Source: Sphingobacterium mizutaii (lineage in GTDB: Bacteria > Bacteroidota > Bacteroidia > Sphingobacteriales > Sphingobacteriaceae). Taken from it: a stretch of DNA of 64,000 nt. Of this stretch, positions 9,701-18,130 are shown piece by piece. The DNA is taken from contig NZ_LT906468.1 of NCBI RefSeq assembly GCF_900187125.1, positions 2,108,001-2,172,000 of the forward strand, in the 5' to 3' direction. The notes below the pieces were generated by a model that was not told the origin of the DNA, did not search any database, and saw nothing but the letters and a program-made list of their open reading frames with translations. Position 1 is the stretch's first letter. Each line of letters starts with the position of its first letter. Position numbers and translations under genes: made by a program.

Positions 9701-10379
9701 GCCTATCGATGGTTTGGTAGCCAGTTGCGGCGACATCAACAACTTCTAAGGTTTGTTGATCCCTTTGCATACTGATGTTTATGGTTTTTCTCCCGGCAAT
9801 GGAAACTTCCTGTCTTTTATAGCCTAAAAAACTGACAATGATAATGTCGGTTGGTAAGGCACTGATCTCAAATTTTCCGTTTTGATCTGTCGAGGTGCTT
9901 TTGTTGGTTCCTTTAATACTGACTGACGCAGCTGGAAGAGGCTTGCCTTCAGTATCTCTGACCGTACCTTGGATATTTTCTTGTCTAGGTTCAATGGATG
10001 TCAGGGTATTTTGCCTTCGGATACTGATCGTGATCTGGTTTTCAGAAATTTCATAGGCCAGTTTTTCCTTTGGAAGGATTAATTCCAAGATTTGGACAAC
10101 AGTACCCTTTTCAATATCAATGGTGACGGGACCTGTAATTAGATTTACACGGTCGTTATAGAAGAATTGGTAATCGGTTTGATTAGCAATTGCTTTTAGG
10201 ACAGTGTTTAATTTTGCCTTTTGAAACTTTACGGAAATTAATTGTTCATTAGCCTTTACGATGATGCTATATAGCATTAATAGGATCAATAGGATTATGA
10301 ACTTTAGGATTTTAACTAGGAATTTAAGGTCAATACCTTTCCCTCTTCCTAGTTTTTTATGAACTAAAAAGTACAGCAT
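6711..10379 (-). CDS. susC: SusC/RagA-type TonB-dependent transporter with STN signalling domain
   Basis: Outer-membrane TonB-dependent channel of 1222 residues. In order: signal/membrane segment (about 20-43), secretin/TonB short N-terminal (STN) domain (about 47-120), carboxypeptidase-like beta-sandwich repeat (about 135-208), a TonB-box-like stretch EVVDVAATGYQ, plug domain (about 225-345, with LEGQVSGVSVQ and RVRGATSI), then a C-terminal beta-barrel. An STN domain together with the upstream FecR and ECF sigma genes indicates FecA-like signalling, in which substrate binding outside turns on the operon. It lies 12 bases before susD. The substrate is unknown; glycans, glycopeptides or peptides are all possible, and the HExxH lipoprotein mildly favours a peptide-containing one. 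Confidence 0.95.
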   Translation of the reverse strand: MLYFLVHKKLGRGKGIDLKFLVKILKFIILLILLMLYSIIVKANEQLISVKFQKAKLNTVLKAIANQTDYQFFYNDRVNLITGPVTIDIEKGTVVQILELILPKEKLAYEISENQITISIRRQNTLTSIEPRQENIQGTVRDTEGKPLPAASVSIKGTNKSTSTDQNGKFEISALPTDIIIVSFLGYKRQEVSIAGRKTINISMQRDQQTLEVVDVAATGYQTIDRRKFTGAATKVKAEDAQRFGVPDVSRMLEGQVSGVSVQNVSGTFGAAPKIRVRGATSITGDNKPLWVIDGIILEDVVNISNDQLSTGDANTLLGSSVAGINPDDIESFEILKDAAATSLYGARAMNGVIIITTKKGRAGTQAVSYLGNYTTYLRPSYSQFDIVNSYDQMSIYSEIARKGAIDYALIRNNMNSGIFGNLSRGLSTWKEDGTPLIENTPEGREAFLKRYIYQNTDWFKTLFNNSLLQEHSVSFSNGSNKVQTYYSTSFLQDNGWAKANGVRRYTANIRGNYNITDKLSIGLLTTGSIRDQKAPGTLGQDSNPVTGVVSRNFDINPFSYAMNTSRVIAPFDENGNRENVTMNYAPFNILNELDKNIMELKMIDLKVQGELNYKLPKNVNYNFIGAYRYASTGNEHKINETSNLSNAYRAGTIYGVEGIENSIIANQNRFLYRDPANPDARPMSVLPYGGIYITNENILKSFYLRNSFNWNLTSQKHYFTAFATQEIRFLDRMTKDMTGYGYQFDKGGVPFIDPNIIKMTVEGNLPYYKMQVFSDRFVAFAANGTYSFDSRYQFTGTARYDGSNQLGRSRVARWLPTWNLSGSWNIDQENFFKNQTFFNTLTLRGTYGLTASMGPATNASLVLRSGSVNRPFIHEQEPVINIDFLENQDLTWEKQYETNIGLDATFANRRYQIVLDLYKRDAFDLIGPMRISGIGGEAIKFANYADMKSRGIELLFKATVFDRKNWGWKTQLTNAFYDNEITSIRNEPNIWNLVNSVGAAKEGYPHRGLFSIDFEKLNEFNGTPIFVNENNEISNNVFLQSIQTNYLKYEGPVDPTFNGGFYNNFNYKNLNLSFLVTYSAGNKVRLNPIYKNQYSELDAMSYDFLDRFLAPYENLSPSIATSRTSSRLPGDQVYNAYNYTDQRVADGGFIRMKQVTLGYQFPKKFFGKSIFNNLSLNLVANNLFLIYSDPKLNGQDPEFYGSGGVALPIPRQFTLSIKAGL

Positions 10380-10478
10380 TTTAAGAATTTGTTAGATGTT
10401 TAAAATTGGTTCTTGTTTGTAATGGGACTACAAAAGGTTTCGTTTTGTCCCTAAAATAGATGTTATGTGCTCATGGTA

Positions 10479-11639
10479 TCAATGTTTAAGTGTTGAAATT
10501 AATTGGTTATCTATAATCCGAAAATTGTATCTGGTAGTACTATTTAAGATGTCCAGTATCTTGGAAAGATTTACATCTCGATTAATAGTTCCTGTAAAAG
10601 TTTCATCATTGTTCTGGATGGAATGGTAGTTGGTCTTTATCCCATACCAATTCTCAATTTGGAATAGGATATCCATGAGTTTGTCATTGTTGAAAATGAA
10701 TTTATTGTTTTTCCAGGCCAATTCTTTTTGTAAATCGGAGTCCGATACGATAAGTTTATCGGCAATAAGCTCCACTTTTTGATTAGGTTTTAATTCCTTT
10801 AGGTCTAATTTTGACTTAATTTCAATTTTACCTTCCTCAAGAGATGCGATTAAATTGTTGTTATAATTATTGACATTAAAGGAGGTCCCTAAAACCTTAA
10901 TTTCTGCATCGGTTGTTTTGACAATAAAAGGCTGTTTTGGGTTGTGTTTGATCTGAAAATAGGCTTCCCCAGTTAAGTTGATCAATCTCACTTGCGCATT
11001 GAATTGAGAAGGGAATTTTATTCTAGAATTAGAATTTAACCAGACTTTGCTGCTATCAGGTAATACAATAGAATAATATTGAGCAGCTGGTACCTGGACC
11101 TCAAGCCATTTTATGTCCTCATTTTTTGCTTCTTGATCGATTTTAGCAATGACAATTTGTTCGGAATTGACTATTTCACCTGAAAGCTTTACCTGCAAAG
11201 GTTCTTTCAATTGTATCCTTTCTCCGTTTGATAAGATAAGCTGAGCTCCGACCTTTGCTGGTAATTTATCTTCTGAATGTGGTTTATCTATGAATTCATA
11301 TTTATCTCGATGAACAGTTTTATTATTGGTCATCCAGCTTTCAAAATCCAAGAACAAAATGGAAATAGCAACAAGGAAAACGGATGCTGCAATAGACCAT
11401 TTGAACATTTGCTTTTGCTTTTTCCTTTGCCTCTTCCTCCATGATTTTTCAGCGTCGAAAGAATTCAATAAGTCAAGGTCTTTTTTCAGTTGGGAAGTAT
11501 TGACAGCATCACGAAAAAAGTCTTTGTTATCCATGTTTTCTTCCAACCAACTATTGAGTTTCCTGATATCACGGAATGTGCAGATACCTTGGATGTATTT
11601 GAAAATCAGAATGGCTATTAGTTTCTCCTTTTGGTTCAT
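10479..11639 (-). CDS. FecR-family anti-sigma factor / signal transducer
   Basis: Inner-membrane regulator of 386 residues. The cytoplasmic N-terminal part (about 1-79) would hold the sigma factor. A single membrane helix spans about residues 80-97 (after the basic RKKQKQMFK). The periplasmic FecR domain (about 155-250, with PDSSKVWLNSNSRIKFPSQF and LTGEAYFQIKH) is followed by a C-terminal DUF4974-type domain (about 310-383) that contacts the STN domain of the TonB receptor. It sits between the sigma gene and susC, the standard order, and would relay substrate binding at SusC to the sigma factor encoded next to it. Confidence 0.93.
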   Translation of the reverse strand: MNQKEKLIAILIFKYIQGICTFRDIRKLNSWLEENMDNKDFFRDAVNTSQLKKDLDLLNSFDAEKSWRKRQRKKQKQMFKWSIAASVFLVAISILFLDFESWMTNNKTVHRDKYEFIDKPHSEDKLPAKVGAQLILSNGERIQLKEPLQVKLSGEIVNSEQIVIAKIDQEAKNEDIKWLEVQVPAAQYYSIVLPDSSKVWLNSNSRIKFPSQFNAQVRLINLTGEAYFQIKHNPKQPFIVKTTDAEIKVLGTSFNVNNYNNNLIASLEEGKIEIKSKLDLKELKPNQKVELIADKLIVSDSDLQKELAWKNNKFIFNNDKLMDILFQIENWYGIKTNYHSIQNNDETFTGTINRDVNLSKILDILNSTTRYNFRIIDNQLISTLKH

Positions 11640-11695
11640 AATTATAATTAAGAAAACTTAATTAGTGAAAAGGATGAACGATTATTAAAATAAAT

Positions 11696-12238
11696 TTAAT
11701 TGGAGGTTAAGAAATTGAGAAAGAGTAAGAAGTATTCAGGATTCAAATGCTTTTGAAGATAGGCTAGCCCTCTTTTTTTGTGTGTCTTAACCGTATTGAT
11801 ACTGATATTTAATTGATCCTTGATTTCATTATTGGTCAATCCATCAAAAAAACTAAGTTTGATCACTTTCTGGCACATATTAGGAAGGGAATTGACGAGT
11901 CTATCAATTTCCTGCAACAGCTCGGTATAGATCACTAAACGATCAATTTCCTGAGGATCTTTTTCATTAAAGCCTGTAATCCTCCAATATCTTTGGGAAA
12001 TTTCGATTCTCTTATGCTCATTGATCAATTTATTCCTGACGGTCGTATAAAGAAAGGATTTGATGGCGGAAGGATTGCTGGAAATCTTGGATTTGTTTAC
12101 TAGGTATGACGTGAAAGCATCTTGAGTTAAGTCCTCTGCACGCTCATAATCCCCTGTTAATTTGTAGGCATAAAAGTTTATGAATTTGTAATACTGTAGG
12201 TACAAATTTTTGTCAGACATATTGACTGGAGTATTCAT
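11696..12238 (-). CDS. ECF RNA polymerase sigma-70 factor
   Basis: Extracytoplasmic-function sigma factor of 180 residues. Region 2 is seen at about residues 12-80 (YERAEDLTQDAFTSYL and SFLYTTVRNKLINEHKR) and region 4 at about 115-168 (LPNMCQKVIKLSFFDGLTNNEI, then ISINTVKTHKKRGLAYL). It is the first gene of the minus-strand locus, 56 bases before the FecR gene, and is expected to drive transcription of the susC promoter at 10380-10478 when FecR releases it. The C-terminal tail after region 4 is short and hydrophobic. Confidence 0.93.
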   Translation of the reverse strand: MNTPVNMSDKNLYLQYYKFINFYAYKLTGDYERAEDLTQDAFTSYLVNKSKISSNPSAIKSFLYTTVRNKLINEHKRIEISQRYWRITGFNEKDPQEIDRLVIYTELLQEIDRLVNSLPNMCQKVIKLSFFDGLTNNEIKDQLNISINTVKTHKKRGLAYLQKHLNPEYFLLFLNFLTSN

Positions 12239-12611
12239 CTTAAAATAATAAAGGTGCCGCTATAATGGTTTAATATGAATAAATATATATAATTAAAAAT
12301 TAAATATATTGCATATTGTAGAAAAATGACAGTGTGAATCGCGTTTTTGAGTTTATAGGATAAAAACAAAAGGATTATTCGATTCTTCTAAAATCGAATT
12401 GTAATAATTAAGAAGGGTGAAATGGAGTTGGTTTTGTTGGGGGAGGGGTAAAAAAAATGATGGTGGATTTTAATCCTCTTCTGAATTAAAATCATCACCA
12501 TCATACAGGAATTCTATCAGTATAGAATTCGATTCTTGTGTTAATACTTCGTCTTTTATCATCTTTAATAAATTTTATTATCAAAAATATAAATAGACTT
12601 TAATCTGTGTA
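12239..12611. other. intergenic region with palindromes upstream of the sigma gene
   Basis: AT-rich region between two minus-strand genes. It holds the likely promoter of the sigma gene (not resolvable to a consensus), an imperfect inverted repeat around TTATTCGATT...AATCGAATTG (12373-12407), and the small ORF described separately at 12470-12562. No other gene is supported. Confidence 0.5.
12470..12562 (-). CDS. possible 30-residue acidic small protein
   Basis: An ATG-started ORF of 30 residues (begins MIKDEVLTQE, ends DDFNSEED), strongly acidic at the C-terminus and with a short hydrophobic centre (ILIEFLY). It lies 49 bases after the stop of the FAD/NAD(P)-binding gene on the same strand and could share its transcript. 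Its middle codons coincide with a 9-bp perfect palindrome (12509-12517 with 12522-12530), so the DNA may instead be conserved as a structure. I do not recognise the peptide, and it may be chance. Confidence 0.3.
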   Translation of the reverse strand: MIKDEVLTQESNSILIEFLYDGDDFNSEED

Positions 12612-14513
12612 TTAATTCGGTGTTAAGTTTGTGTAATTAACATTGGAAAAACTTAAACTATAATGCGGTCGGCTATCTTGCTTAAGATTGCTGTTGATCC
12701 TTTCTAAAGTAGCCTGACACCAAGGAATGCTAAAATTGTTTAATTCTCTTGATAAGCTGTCATTCTGCAAAAAGGTGCCATCAGTTGGGATACCATACAG
12801 ATAAACTAGGCTATTTTGGATATTCCCAATTAGTTTTCCATCTTTATCTACGGCTATTTTTCCATTACTATAATTCCCATTGACGATTTCTTGGACGAAT
12901 CCTTTCTTGCGCATCCGTTCGTATAATTTGTTATTGCGAAGTTTGAGATCCCCTTTTGGGATCCTAGCATCGATCAAGAAATTAAACTCTTTTGATACGT
13001 AAGAATTCTTCAGCAATAAGGCCTCCTGTTGGACTTCAATAACCGGTTCTTCGGAAAAGATAAATTTCACATAGCCATCCCGCGCTAAGCAGAATAATTT
13101 ATCAATATTGTCTCTTGGTGGGCCAAAGGCGGTATGATTGATGAATCCTTGCCAATATTTTTCAAAAGATTCTTGTGATTCTTCATCAAAACCATTGTGC
13201 GCAAAAAGTTCTGCAATCAGGTAAAATCCTTCCCTTAATGCTGCTAGCGCTGCAGCCATTGGGCTCTTTAATTCGCCTTGATCTGATAACTTCATGCTGT
13301 AAATACTCAGATCTACGATGAACTCATGATAATTTGTTTCCATCTGCACTTTAGAATAAGTCATCGGGTCGATGAGCGCTGAAATAGAGAACAGTTTAGT
13401 GGAGTCAAAAGTATCAATGAAATCTAGGATTTCGGAAACTGTCAATTCTTGTGTCGCGTGTACATAAGAGTAGAATGCCAATTGCGCTTCTAAATTATAG
13501 GTTGGGAGAATGTCTCTTTCGAAGTTTAAGGGCTCATTTCTGCTTTTCAATAAATTGAGCCAATCCTCATTCATGAGTTTTAATTCATATTTATTCCCTT
13601 TCCAGAATGCATTACGAGGTAACATCGGGAGGTTCCTTCTAGAGAAAGGATAGATGGTAGGTTCGTATCCAGAAGGGAGATAGCGATACTCTTGGTCCTG
13701 CTTGTAAAATATTCCTCCACGACCTTCCGTAAGATGCAGGACTGCATCCATAAAGGTCAAACCAATCCCTTTAATTGCCACATCAACCTGAGCTGGGATT
13801 TCATCCAAGAGCTCAACAGGATAGGTTTGCGGAAGGTAAAGGATATTTTCATTGTAGTCAGACGCGAGCAAATCCTCCTCTTCCATATTGGAATAACTGT
13901 GGCCAGTACAAAAAATGGCGGATTCGTACAGGAAAGGCAACGTCTTTTTAGAGCTTGTTAATTTAACCTTATCTTCCTCTATATCCATATCCCAAATATT
14001 GCTGTTGACTAAGCTGATCTCGATATGATTTGGCTTATTGCTGATGGTCTTTTGCAATGCATCCATCAGATATAATCCCATCAATTCCCTAGAGCAAAAA
14101 TCAGAAGGATTCGGATTGCTTTCTGCGGACTTATTATGATGGATCCAATCAATGAGTTTTAATCTATTGGGGATATAATGTGGCGAATCGGATTCTTCCC
14201 AACAACTGATTTCCGCGATACAATCATTCATGATGAGGTATGATGGAAGGTTTGGTTGGAAATTTGGCCCAGAAGCAAAATCTCGGTTATGATTAAACCA
14301 ATGGATATTGATAGATCTATTGATGTTTTGATTTATAGCTTTAGAAATAAATCGGTCTAGAGCATAAAATCCTTTTGGGCCACCTCCAATAATAGCGATA
14401 TAAATCGCTTCGGATTGTTTGGCAAGCAACTCCTCTTCATTCACAACTTGACTGTAAATGTTTTTCGTCACCTTACAAAGGTGTGGGTCTAGATATGCAG
14501 AATTCCAAATCAT
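12612..14513 (-). CDS. FAD/NAD(P)-binding protein (NAD_binding_9-like)
   Basis: A 633-residue cytoplasmic protein with a dinucleotide-binding motif IIGGGPKGFYALDRF at about residues 41-55, followed by a long body typical of the FAD/NAD(P)-binding family that includes E. coli YdhS-like proteins. A second glycine-containing segment (FCTGHSYSN near residue 203) is where such proteins carry the ATG/FCTGH-like FAD contact. Substrate and reaction are unknown. The 36 residues before the Rossmann motif make a longer N-terminus than usual, and no better start is evident. Upstream are 485 bases with a near-palindrome at 14592-14615; downstream is a tiny acidic ORF. Confidence 0.78.
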   Translation of the reverse strand: MIWNSAYLDPHLCKVTKNIYSQVVNEEELLAKQSEAIYIAIIGGGPKGFYALDRFISKAINQNINRSINIHWFNHNRDFASGPNFQPNLPSYLIMNDCIAEISCWEESDSPHYIPNRLKLIDWIHHNKSAESNPNPSDFCSRELMGLYLMDALQKTISNKPNHIEISLVNSNIWDMDIEEDKVKLTSSKKTLPFLYESAIFCTGHSYSNMEEEDLLASDYNENILYLPQTYPVELLDEIPAQVDVAIKGIGLTFMDAVLHLTEGRGGIFYKQDQEYRYLPSGYEPTIYPFSRRNLPMLPRNAFWKGNKYELKLMNEDWLNLLKSRNEPLNFERDILPTYNLEAQLAFYSYVHATQELTVSEILDFIDTFDSTKLFSISALIDPMTYSKVQMETNYHEFIVDLSIYSMKLSDQGELKSPMAAALAALREGFYLIAELFAHNGFDEESQESFEKYWQGFINHTAFGPPRDNIDKLFCLARDGYVKFIFSEEPVIEVQQEALLLKNSYVSKEFNFLIDARIPKGDLKLRNNKLYERMRKKGFVQEIVNGNYSNGKIAVDKDGKLIGNIQNSLVYLYGIPTDGTFLQNDSLSRELNNFSIPWCQATLERINSNLKQDSRPHYSLSFSNVNYTNLTPN

Positions 14514-14591
14514 AATCTATTTTTTTTATTAATCATTGGAGCTCAATTAAATTTACTAATAGATTTAAGCGTTTTAGTGCATTGTAAATCT

Positions 14592-14615
14592 GGCTATGAT
14601 TGATCAACCATGGCC
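14592..14615. promoter_or_regulatory. 24-base near-palindrome, possible operator
   Basis: The sequence runs GGCTATGATTGATCAACC then ATGGCC and equals its own reverse complement except at two symmetric pairs. It is centred on TTGATCAA and lies about 80 bases before the FAD/NAD(P)-binding gene start. The symmetry suits a dimeric regulator, but none is encoded next to it. Confidence 0.4.
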
Positions 14616-14636
14616 TAACAGTTTAGATTCACTTGT

Positions 14637-14708
14637 TTAGAAATTCACTTTTTTTGCTTCAATCAATGTTTTAACCCTTGGGATAAATTCATAACCCTCC
14701 AAGGACAT
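14637..14708 (-). CDS. possible 23-residue small ORF
   Basis: ATG-started ORF beginning MSLEGYEFIPRVKTLIEAKK and ending VNF, preceded immediately by an in-frame stop. The amino-acid order is protein-like (amphipathic, basic), but 23 codons in AT-rich DNA can arise by chance. It lies 123 bases upstream of the FAD/NAD(P)-binding gene on the same strand. Leader peptide, gene remnant or coincidence are all possible. Confidence 0.2.
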   Translation of the reverse strand: MSLEGYEFIPRVKTLIEAKKVNF

Positions 14709-14938
14709 CTAACTGATATCTCCAAAATTGTTAATTACTAAATCACATTAATGTTATTTGTACCTTATTAAGCTAGGCAAGCGTTAATGTGCCACTTGCT
14801 TCGCAATCTTTTCAACAAAGATTTAGTTATGTGTGATGTAGTAAATATAACAGTAAATAACCATAAACGTTTTAGAGAAATGTGTTTTTTGAGTTTATTT
14901 TATTAATTTTTTTTATGAATACCCTACAATTAGGGTAT

Positions 14939-14971
14939 AAAAATGGGGATTTGTGTGAAATCCCCATTTTT
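14939..14971. terminator. intrinsic terminator after the monooxygenase gene
   Basis: A 14-base perfect inverted repeat (AAAAATGGGGATTT / AAATCCCCATTTTT) with loop GTGTG. It is placed just downstream of the minus-strand monooxygenase stop at 14999 and flanked by A/T runs. Confidence 0.8.
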
Positions 14972-14998
14972 GTTGCTTTACGATAATAAAGAAGTTCT

Positions 14999-16003
14999 TT
15001 ATTGTTGGTTTATTAAGTCGAACGTTTCTTTAATTAATTCAAAAGATTTCAATCTCTTTTCGTCATCGTATATATAATTTGTGGTCATGATCTCTTGAGC
15101 ATGCACTTCATCGATTAATTCTTTTAGACTTTTTGCCAATTGTTCTGGGCTGCCAGTATAGGTACTAGAGGTCATGGATTGGACTGCCTGTTCAATTTCT
15201 GGGATACCATGGAAAATTGTTTTTTCGGTAGGAGGGAATAGTGGCATCCTTCGACTGGTCACTATTCCTGCAAATAAGTTCTGTAGACTGCTGGATAGAA
15301 ATAAGGCTTCCTCATTCGAGTCTGCGGCGATAATATTTACACAGACCATAAAATAGGGCTCTTGCAATTGCTCGGATGGTTTGAAATTCATTCTATAGAT
15401 TTCTGAAGCTGCTTTCAACATATTAGGTGCAAAATGTGCCGCAAATGCATAAGGTAAGCCTAATTCGGCAGCAAGGAAGGCGCTGTCAGTGCTTGATCCT
15501 AGGATCCAAATTGGAATATCCAATCCTTCTCCTGGGAAAGCGCGGACTTTCGAGCTATGGTTTTCCTGGCTGAAATATCGTTGTAAGGATTGCACATCAT
15601 CTTTAAAATAGAATGCTGTATTTAAATTATTCCTTCTTAAGGCCATGGCGGTTACCTGATCAGTACCTGGAGCTCGTCCTAGCCCTAGATCAATCCTGTT
15701 TGGATAGATTGATTCTAAGGTTCCAAATTGTTCAGCGATGACCAAGGGAGAGTGGTTTGGAAGCATAATACCTCCGGAACCCACACGAATGTTTTTTGTT
15801 TGGCTAGCAATATGACCAATTAAAACGGAAGTCGCGGAACTGGCAATGAATTCCATATTGTGGTGCTCTGCAAGCCAAATTCTTGTATAACCTAGTTTAT
15901 CTATATGTCTGGCACCTTGTGATGCTCTCTCAATAGCATCAGCAGCGGTATTGTTCTTCTTTAGAGTAGCTAATTCCAGTAGGGAATATTGGATGTTCTT
16001 CAT
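14999..16003 (-). CDS. LLM-class flavin-dependent oxidoreductase (luciferase-like)
   Basis: Cytoplasmic flavin-dependent monooxygenase-like protein of the bacterial luciferase superfamily, of the single-subunit MsnO8/YhbW-type group. Signature stretches are YTRIWLAEHHNM (about residue 40), RVGSGGIMLPNHSPLVIAEQF (about 75) and DLGLGRAPGTD (about 105). The start was set at MKNIQYSLLELA (16003), since these proteins usually begin this way; an upstream in-frame ATG at 16030 would add nine unlikely residues. Length from there is 334 residues, normal for the family. Substrate unknown. Confidence 0.88.
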   Translation of the reverse strand: MKNIQYSLLELATLKKNNTAADAIERASQGARHIDKLGYTRIWLAEHHNMEFIASSATSVLIGHIASQTKNIRVGSGGIMLPNHSPLVIAEQFGTLESIYPNRIDLGLGRAPGTDQVTAMALRRNNLNTAFYFKDDVQSLQRYFSQENHSSKVRAFPGEGLDIPIWILGSSTDSAFLAAELGLPYAFAAHFAPNMLKAASEIYRMNFKPSEQLQEPYFMVCVNIIAADSNEEALFLSSSLQNLFAGIVTSRRMPLFPPTEKTIFHGIPEIEQAVQSMTSSTYTGSPEQLAKSLKELIDEVHAQEIMTTNYIYDDEKRLKSFELIKETFDLINQQ

Positions 16004-16544
16004 AAGGTAAATATACATTTCAAAATACATTGAAATGGTAATCTTAATGTATGGAATTATTTGAGCTTTGTCATGATTGTCAAAATTTGCGGCTGGCCAG
16101 ATTTAAGGAGTTGGCATTAGTCTAGTATCAACATAGGAATTGGAGTTTTTTTTCTTTGAGTAAGTTCAAAATTTACCTTTGATTTTTAATCAAAATGGGA
16201 ATAATTTTTAACATATATTGTCAATTTATTAAAGGATATTGTCATTTCATTTTAGCAAGGTAGAATTATGACTACATTTTCATTTCAATTAAAATAATAA
16301 ATGCCTTAAAATCCTTTAAAAATCGCCAAAAACATTGAAAATTGCGTTTAAACTGTTTAAAGGCACATTATGAAAAACCCTGTTTTTTGCTATAAAAAAT
16401 TGCTAAATTAATTATATCAATATTTTTGATTTTATTGAATTGAAAATAAGGCAGTTACAATTGTGTAAATTTTACAATATGCTAAATTTACTTTTTTTAT
16501 TGCTAAAAATATATATAGCTTTGTTCGCAAAATAAATCCTATAT
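16004..16544. other. 541-base divergent intergenic region
   Basis: Very AT-rich spacer between the divergent monooxygenase and pckA genes. It should carry both promoters. Only the pckA -7-like element is recognisable. No coding sequence or strong hairpin is seen. Confidence 0.5.
16516..16523 (+). promoter_or_regulatory. -7-like promoter element of pckA
   Basis: TAGCTTTG matches the Bacteroidota -7 consensus TAnnTTTG and lies 21 bases before the pckA ATG at 16545. No clear TTTG -33 partner is present; only a T-run stands at the right distance. A regulated gluconeogenic gene could rely on an activator. Confidence 0.5.
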
Positions 16545-18119
16545 ATGACAAATTTAATCAGTAGTCAATTGGAGTCACTTGGGATCCGTCCATCAAGTCC
16601 AATTTATTTTCAACTTCCAGTACCAGAGCTGGTAGAAAGAGCGATTAAAAACAATGAAGCTTCTTTAACAGAAACAGGAGCATTAAGTTTCAAGACTGGC
16701 ATCTTTACAGGGCGCTCGCCAGAGTCTAGATTTATCGTGAAAGACTCCGAGACAGCTGAACATGTAAATTGGGGAAAAGTAAACAAGCCCATGAGCATCG
16801 AGCTGTTTGACCTGTTGCTTGCAAGGGTAACTGAATACCTTTCATTAAATCCCATTTATGTAAGATCAGTACAGGCATGTAATCATAAAGATTACGCGCA
16901 AAATGTACTTACAGTTACGCAAAGCCCATGTCAGGATATTTTTGTAAACAATATGTTTATCAATGTTGATGTAGAATCCCAACAACAAATTGATTGGACT
17001 GTCTTAGCTGCTTCAAATTTAAAAGTAGATGATTATGCAGCACTTGGTTTACCCACTTCTCATTGTGTGGTTTTGGATCTAAGCCGTAAAGTGGTAATCA
17101 TCATCGGAACGGCATATACAGGAGAGATTAAGAAGGGGATATTCTCTGCTCTTAATTATTATTTGCCATTAAAGCATAACGTGTTAACCATGCACTGTTC
17201 TGCTAATGTTGGCAAGAAGAATGACACCGCTTTATTCTTTGGCCTATCTGGGACGGGTAAAACAACCTTATCATCTGATCATGGACGCTTATTGATCGGA
17301 GATGATGAACATGGTTGGACAGAAAAAGAGGTCTTTAACTTTGAAGGTGGTTGTTATGCGAAAGCAATTGGCTTGACTCAACAACACGAACCACAGATTT
17401 TTAATGCCATCAGGTTTGGTGCATTATTAGAAAATGTGAATTTCAAACCGGGAACTCGTGAAGCAGATTACGATGATAGCAGCATCACTGAAAACATGCG
17501 CGCATCTTATCCAATCGAGTTTTTGGAAAATGTGAATCCTAGAGGATATGGTGCTTCACCAAAACATATCTTTTTCTTAAGCGCTGATGCATTTGGCGTT
17601 CTTCCTCCAATTTCAAAACTTACTGCTGAACAAGCGATGTATTACTTTATTAATGGATATACCGCGAAGGTAGCAGGAACTGAAATGGGCGTAAAGACTC
17701 CAACAGCAACTTTCTCAGATTGTTTTGGCGCTGCATTTATGCCATTGCACCCAATGCACTATGCTGAAATGTTAAGGAAAAAACTTGAGGAAAACCCTGA
17801 GATCCAAGTTTGGTTAGTCAATACTGGTTGGGTTGCTGGTCCTTATGGAGTAGGTAGAAGAATTCAATTAAAATATACACGTCAATTAATCCGCACGGCA
17901 ATGGAAGGCCATATTGGCGAAGCAGGATATGAGAAACATCCGATCTTTAACCTGCAGATGCCAAGGGAATGTCCTGAAATCCCGACTAATCTATTAAATC
18001 CAAAACGTGTTTGGGATAACCCAGAGGCTTATGAGGAGTTAGCGGAGAAATTAAAGGGAATGTTTGATGAAAACTATGCTCAATTTATCCCGAAACCAGT
18101 TGAAAAGGTATTGAGTTAA
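16545..18119 (+). CDS. pckA: phosphoenolpyruvate carboxykinase (ATP)
   Basis: Converts oxaloacetate plus ATP to phosphoenolpyruvate, CO2 and ADP, the entry step of gluconeogenesis. The 524 residues match the usual length. The P-loop GLSGTGKT is at residues 233-240 and the metal-binding kinase-2 motif GDDEHGW at 252-258. [11 protein letters not shown] (about 55-65) is the oxaloacetate-binding region, and [15 protein letters not shown] is near 425. It is followed 11 bases later by fbp, so two control steps of gluconeogenesis share one transcript. Confidence 0.98.
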   Translation: MTNLISSQLESLGIRPSSPIYFQLPVPELVERAIKNNEASLTETGALSFKTGIFTGRSPESRFIVKDSETAEHVNWGKVNKPMSIELFDLLLARVTEYLSLNPIYVRSVQACNHKDYAQNVLTVTQSPCQDIFVNNMFINVDVESQQQIDWTVLAASNLKVDDYAALGLPTSHCVVLDLSRKVVIIIGTAYTGEIKKGIFSALNYYLPLKHNVLTMHCSANVGKKNDTALFFGLSGTGKTTLSSDHGRLLIGDDEHGWTEKEVFNFEGGCYAKAIGLTQQHEPQIFNAIRFGALLENVNFKPGTREADYDDSSITENMRASYPIEFLENVNPRGYGASPKHIFFLSADAFGVLPPISKLTAEQAMYYFINGYTAKVAGTEMGVKTPTATFSDCFGAAFMPLHPMHYAEMLRKKLEENPEIQVWLVNTGWVAGPYGVGRRIQLKYTRQLIRTAMEGHIGEAGYEKHPIFNLQMPRECPEIPTNLLNPKRVWDNPEAYEELAEKLKGMFDENYAQFIPKPVEKVLS

Positions 18120-18130
18120 TAAAAACAAAA

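Larger units (their letters stand above)
14514..14998. other. 485-base intergenic region with palindromes and a tiny ORF
   Basis: Lies between two minus-strand genes. From left to right it holds: a 24-base near-palindrome (14592-14615), a possible 23-codon ORF on the minus strand (14637-14708), a perfect 7-bp-arm palindrome TACCCTA/TAGGGTA (14920-14937), and the terminator of the monooxygenase gene (14939-14971). No larger gene is supported on either strand. Confidence 0.55.

Noticed and set aside
12509..12530. Terminator for the FAD/NAD(P)-binding gene
   Set aside because: The 9-bp palindrome has no following T-run in either direction.
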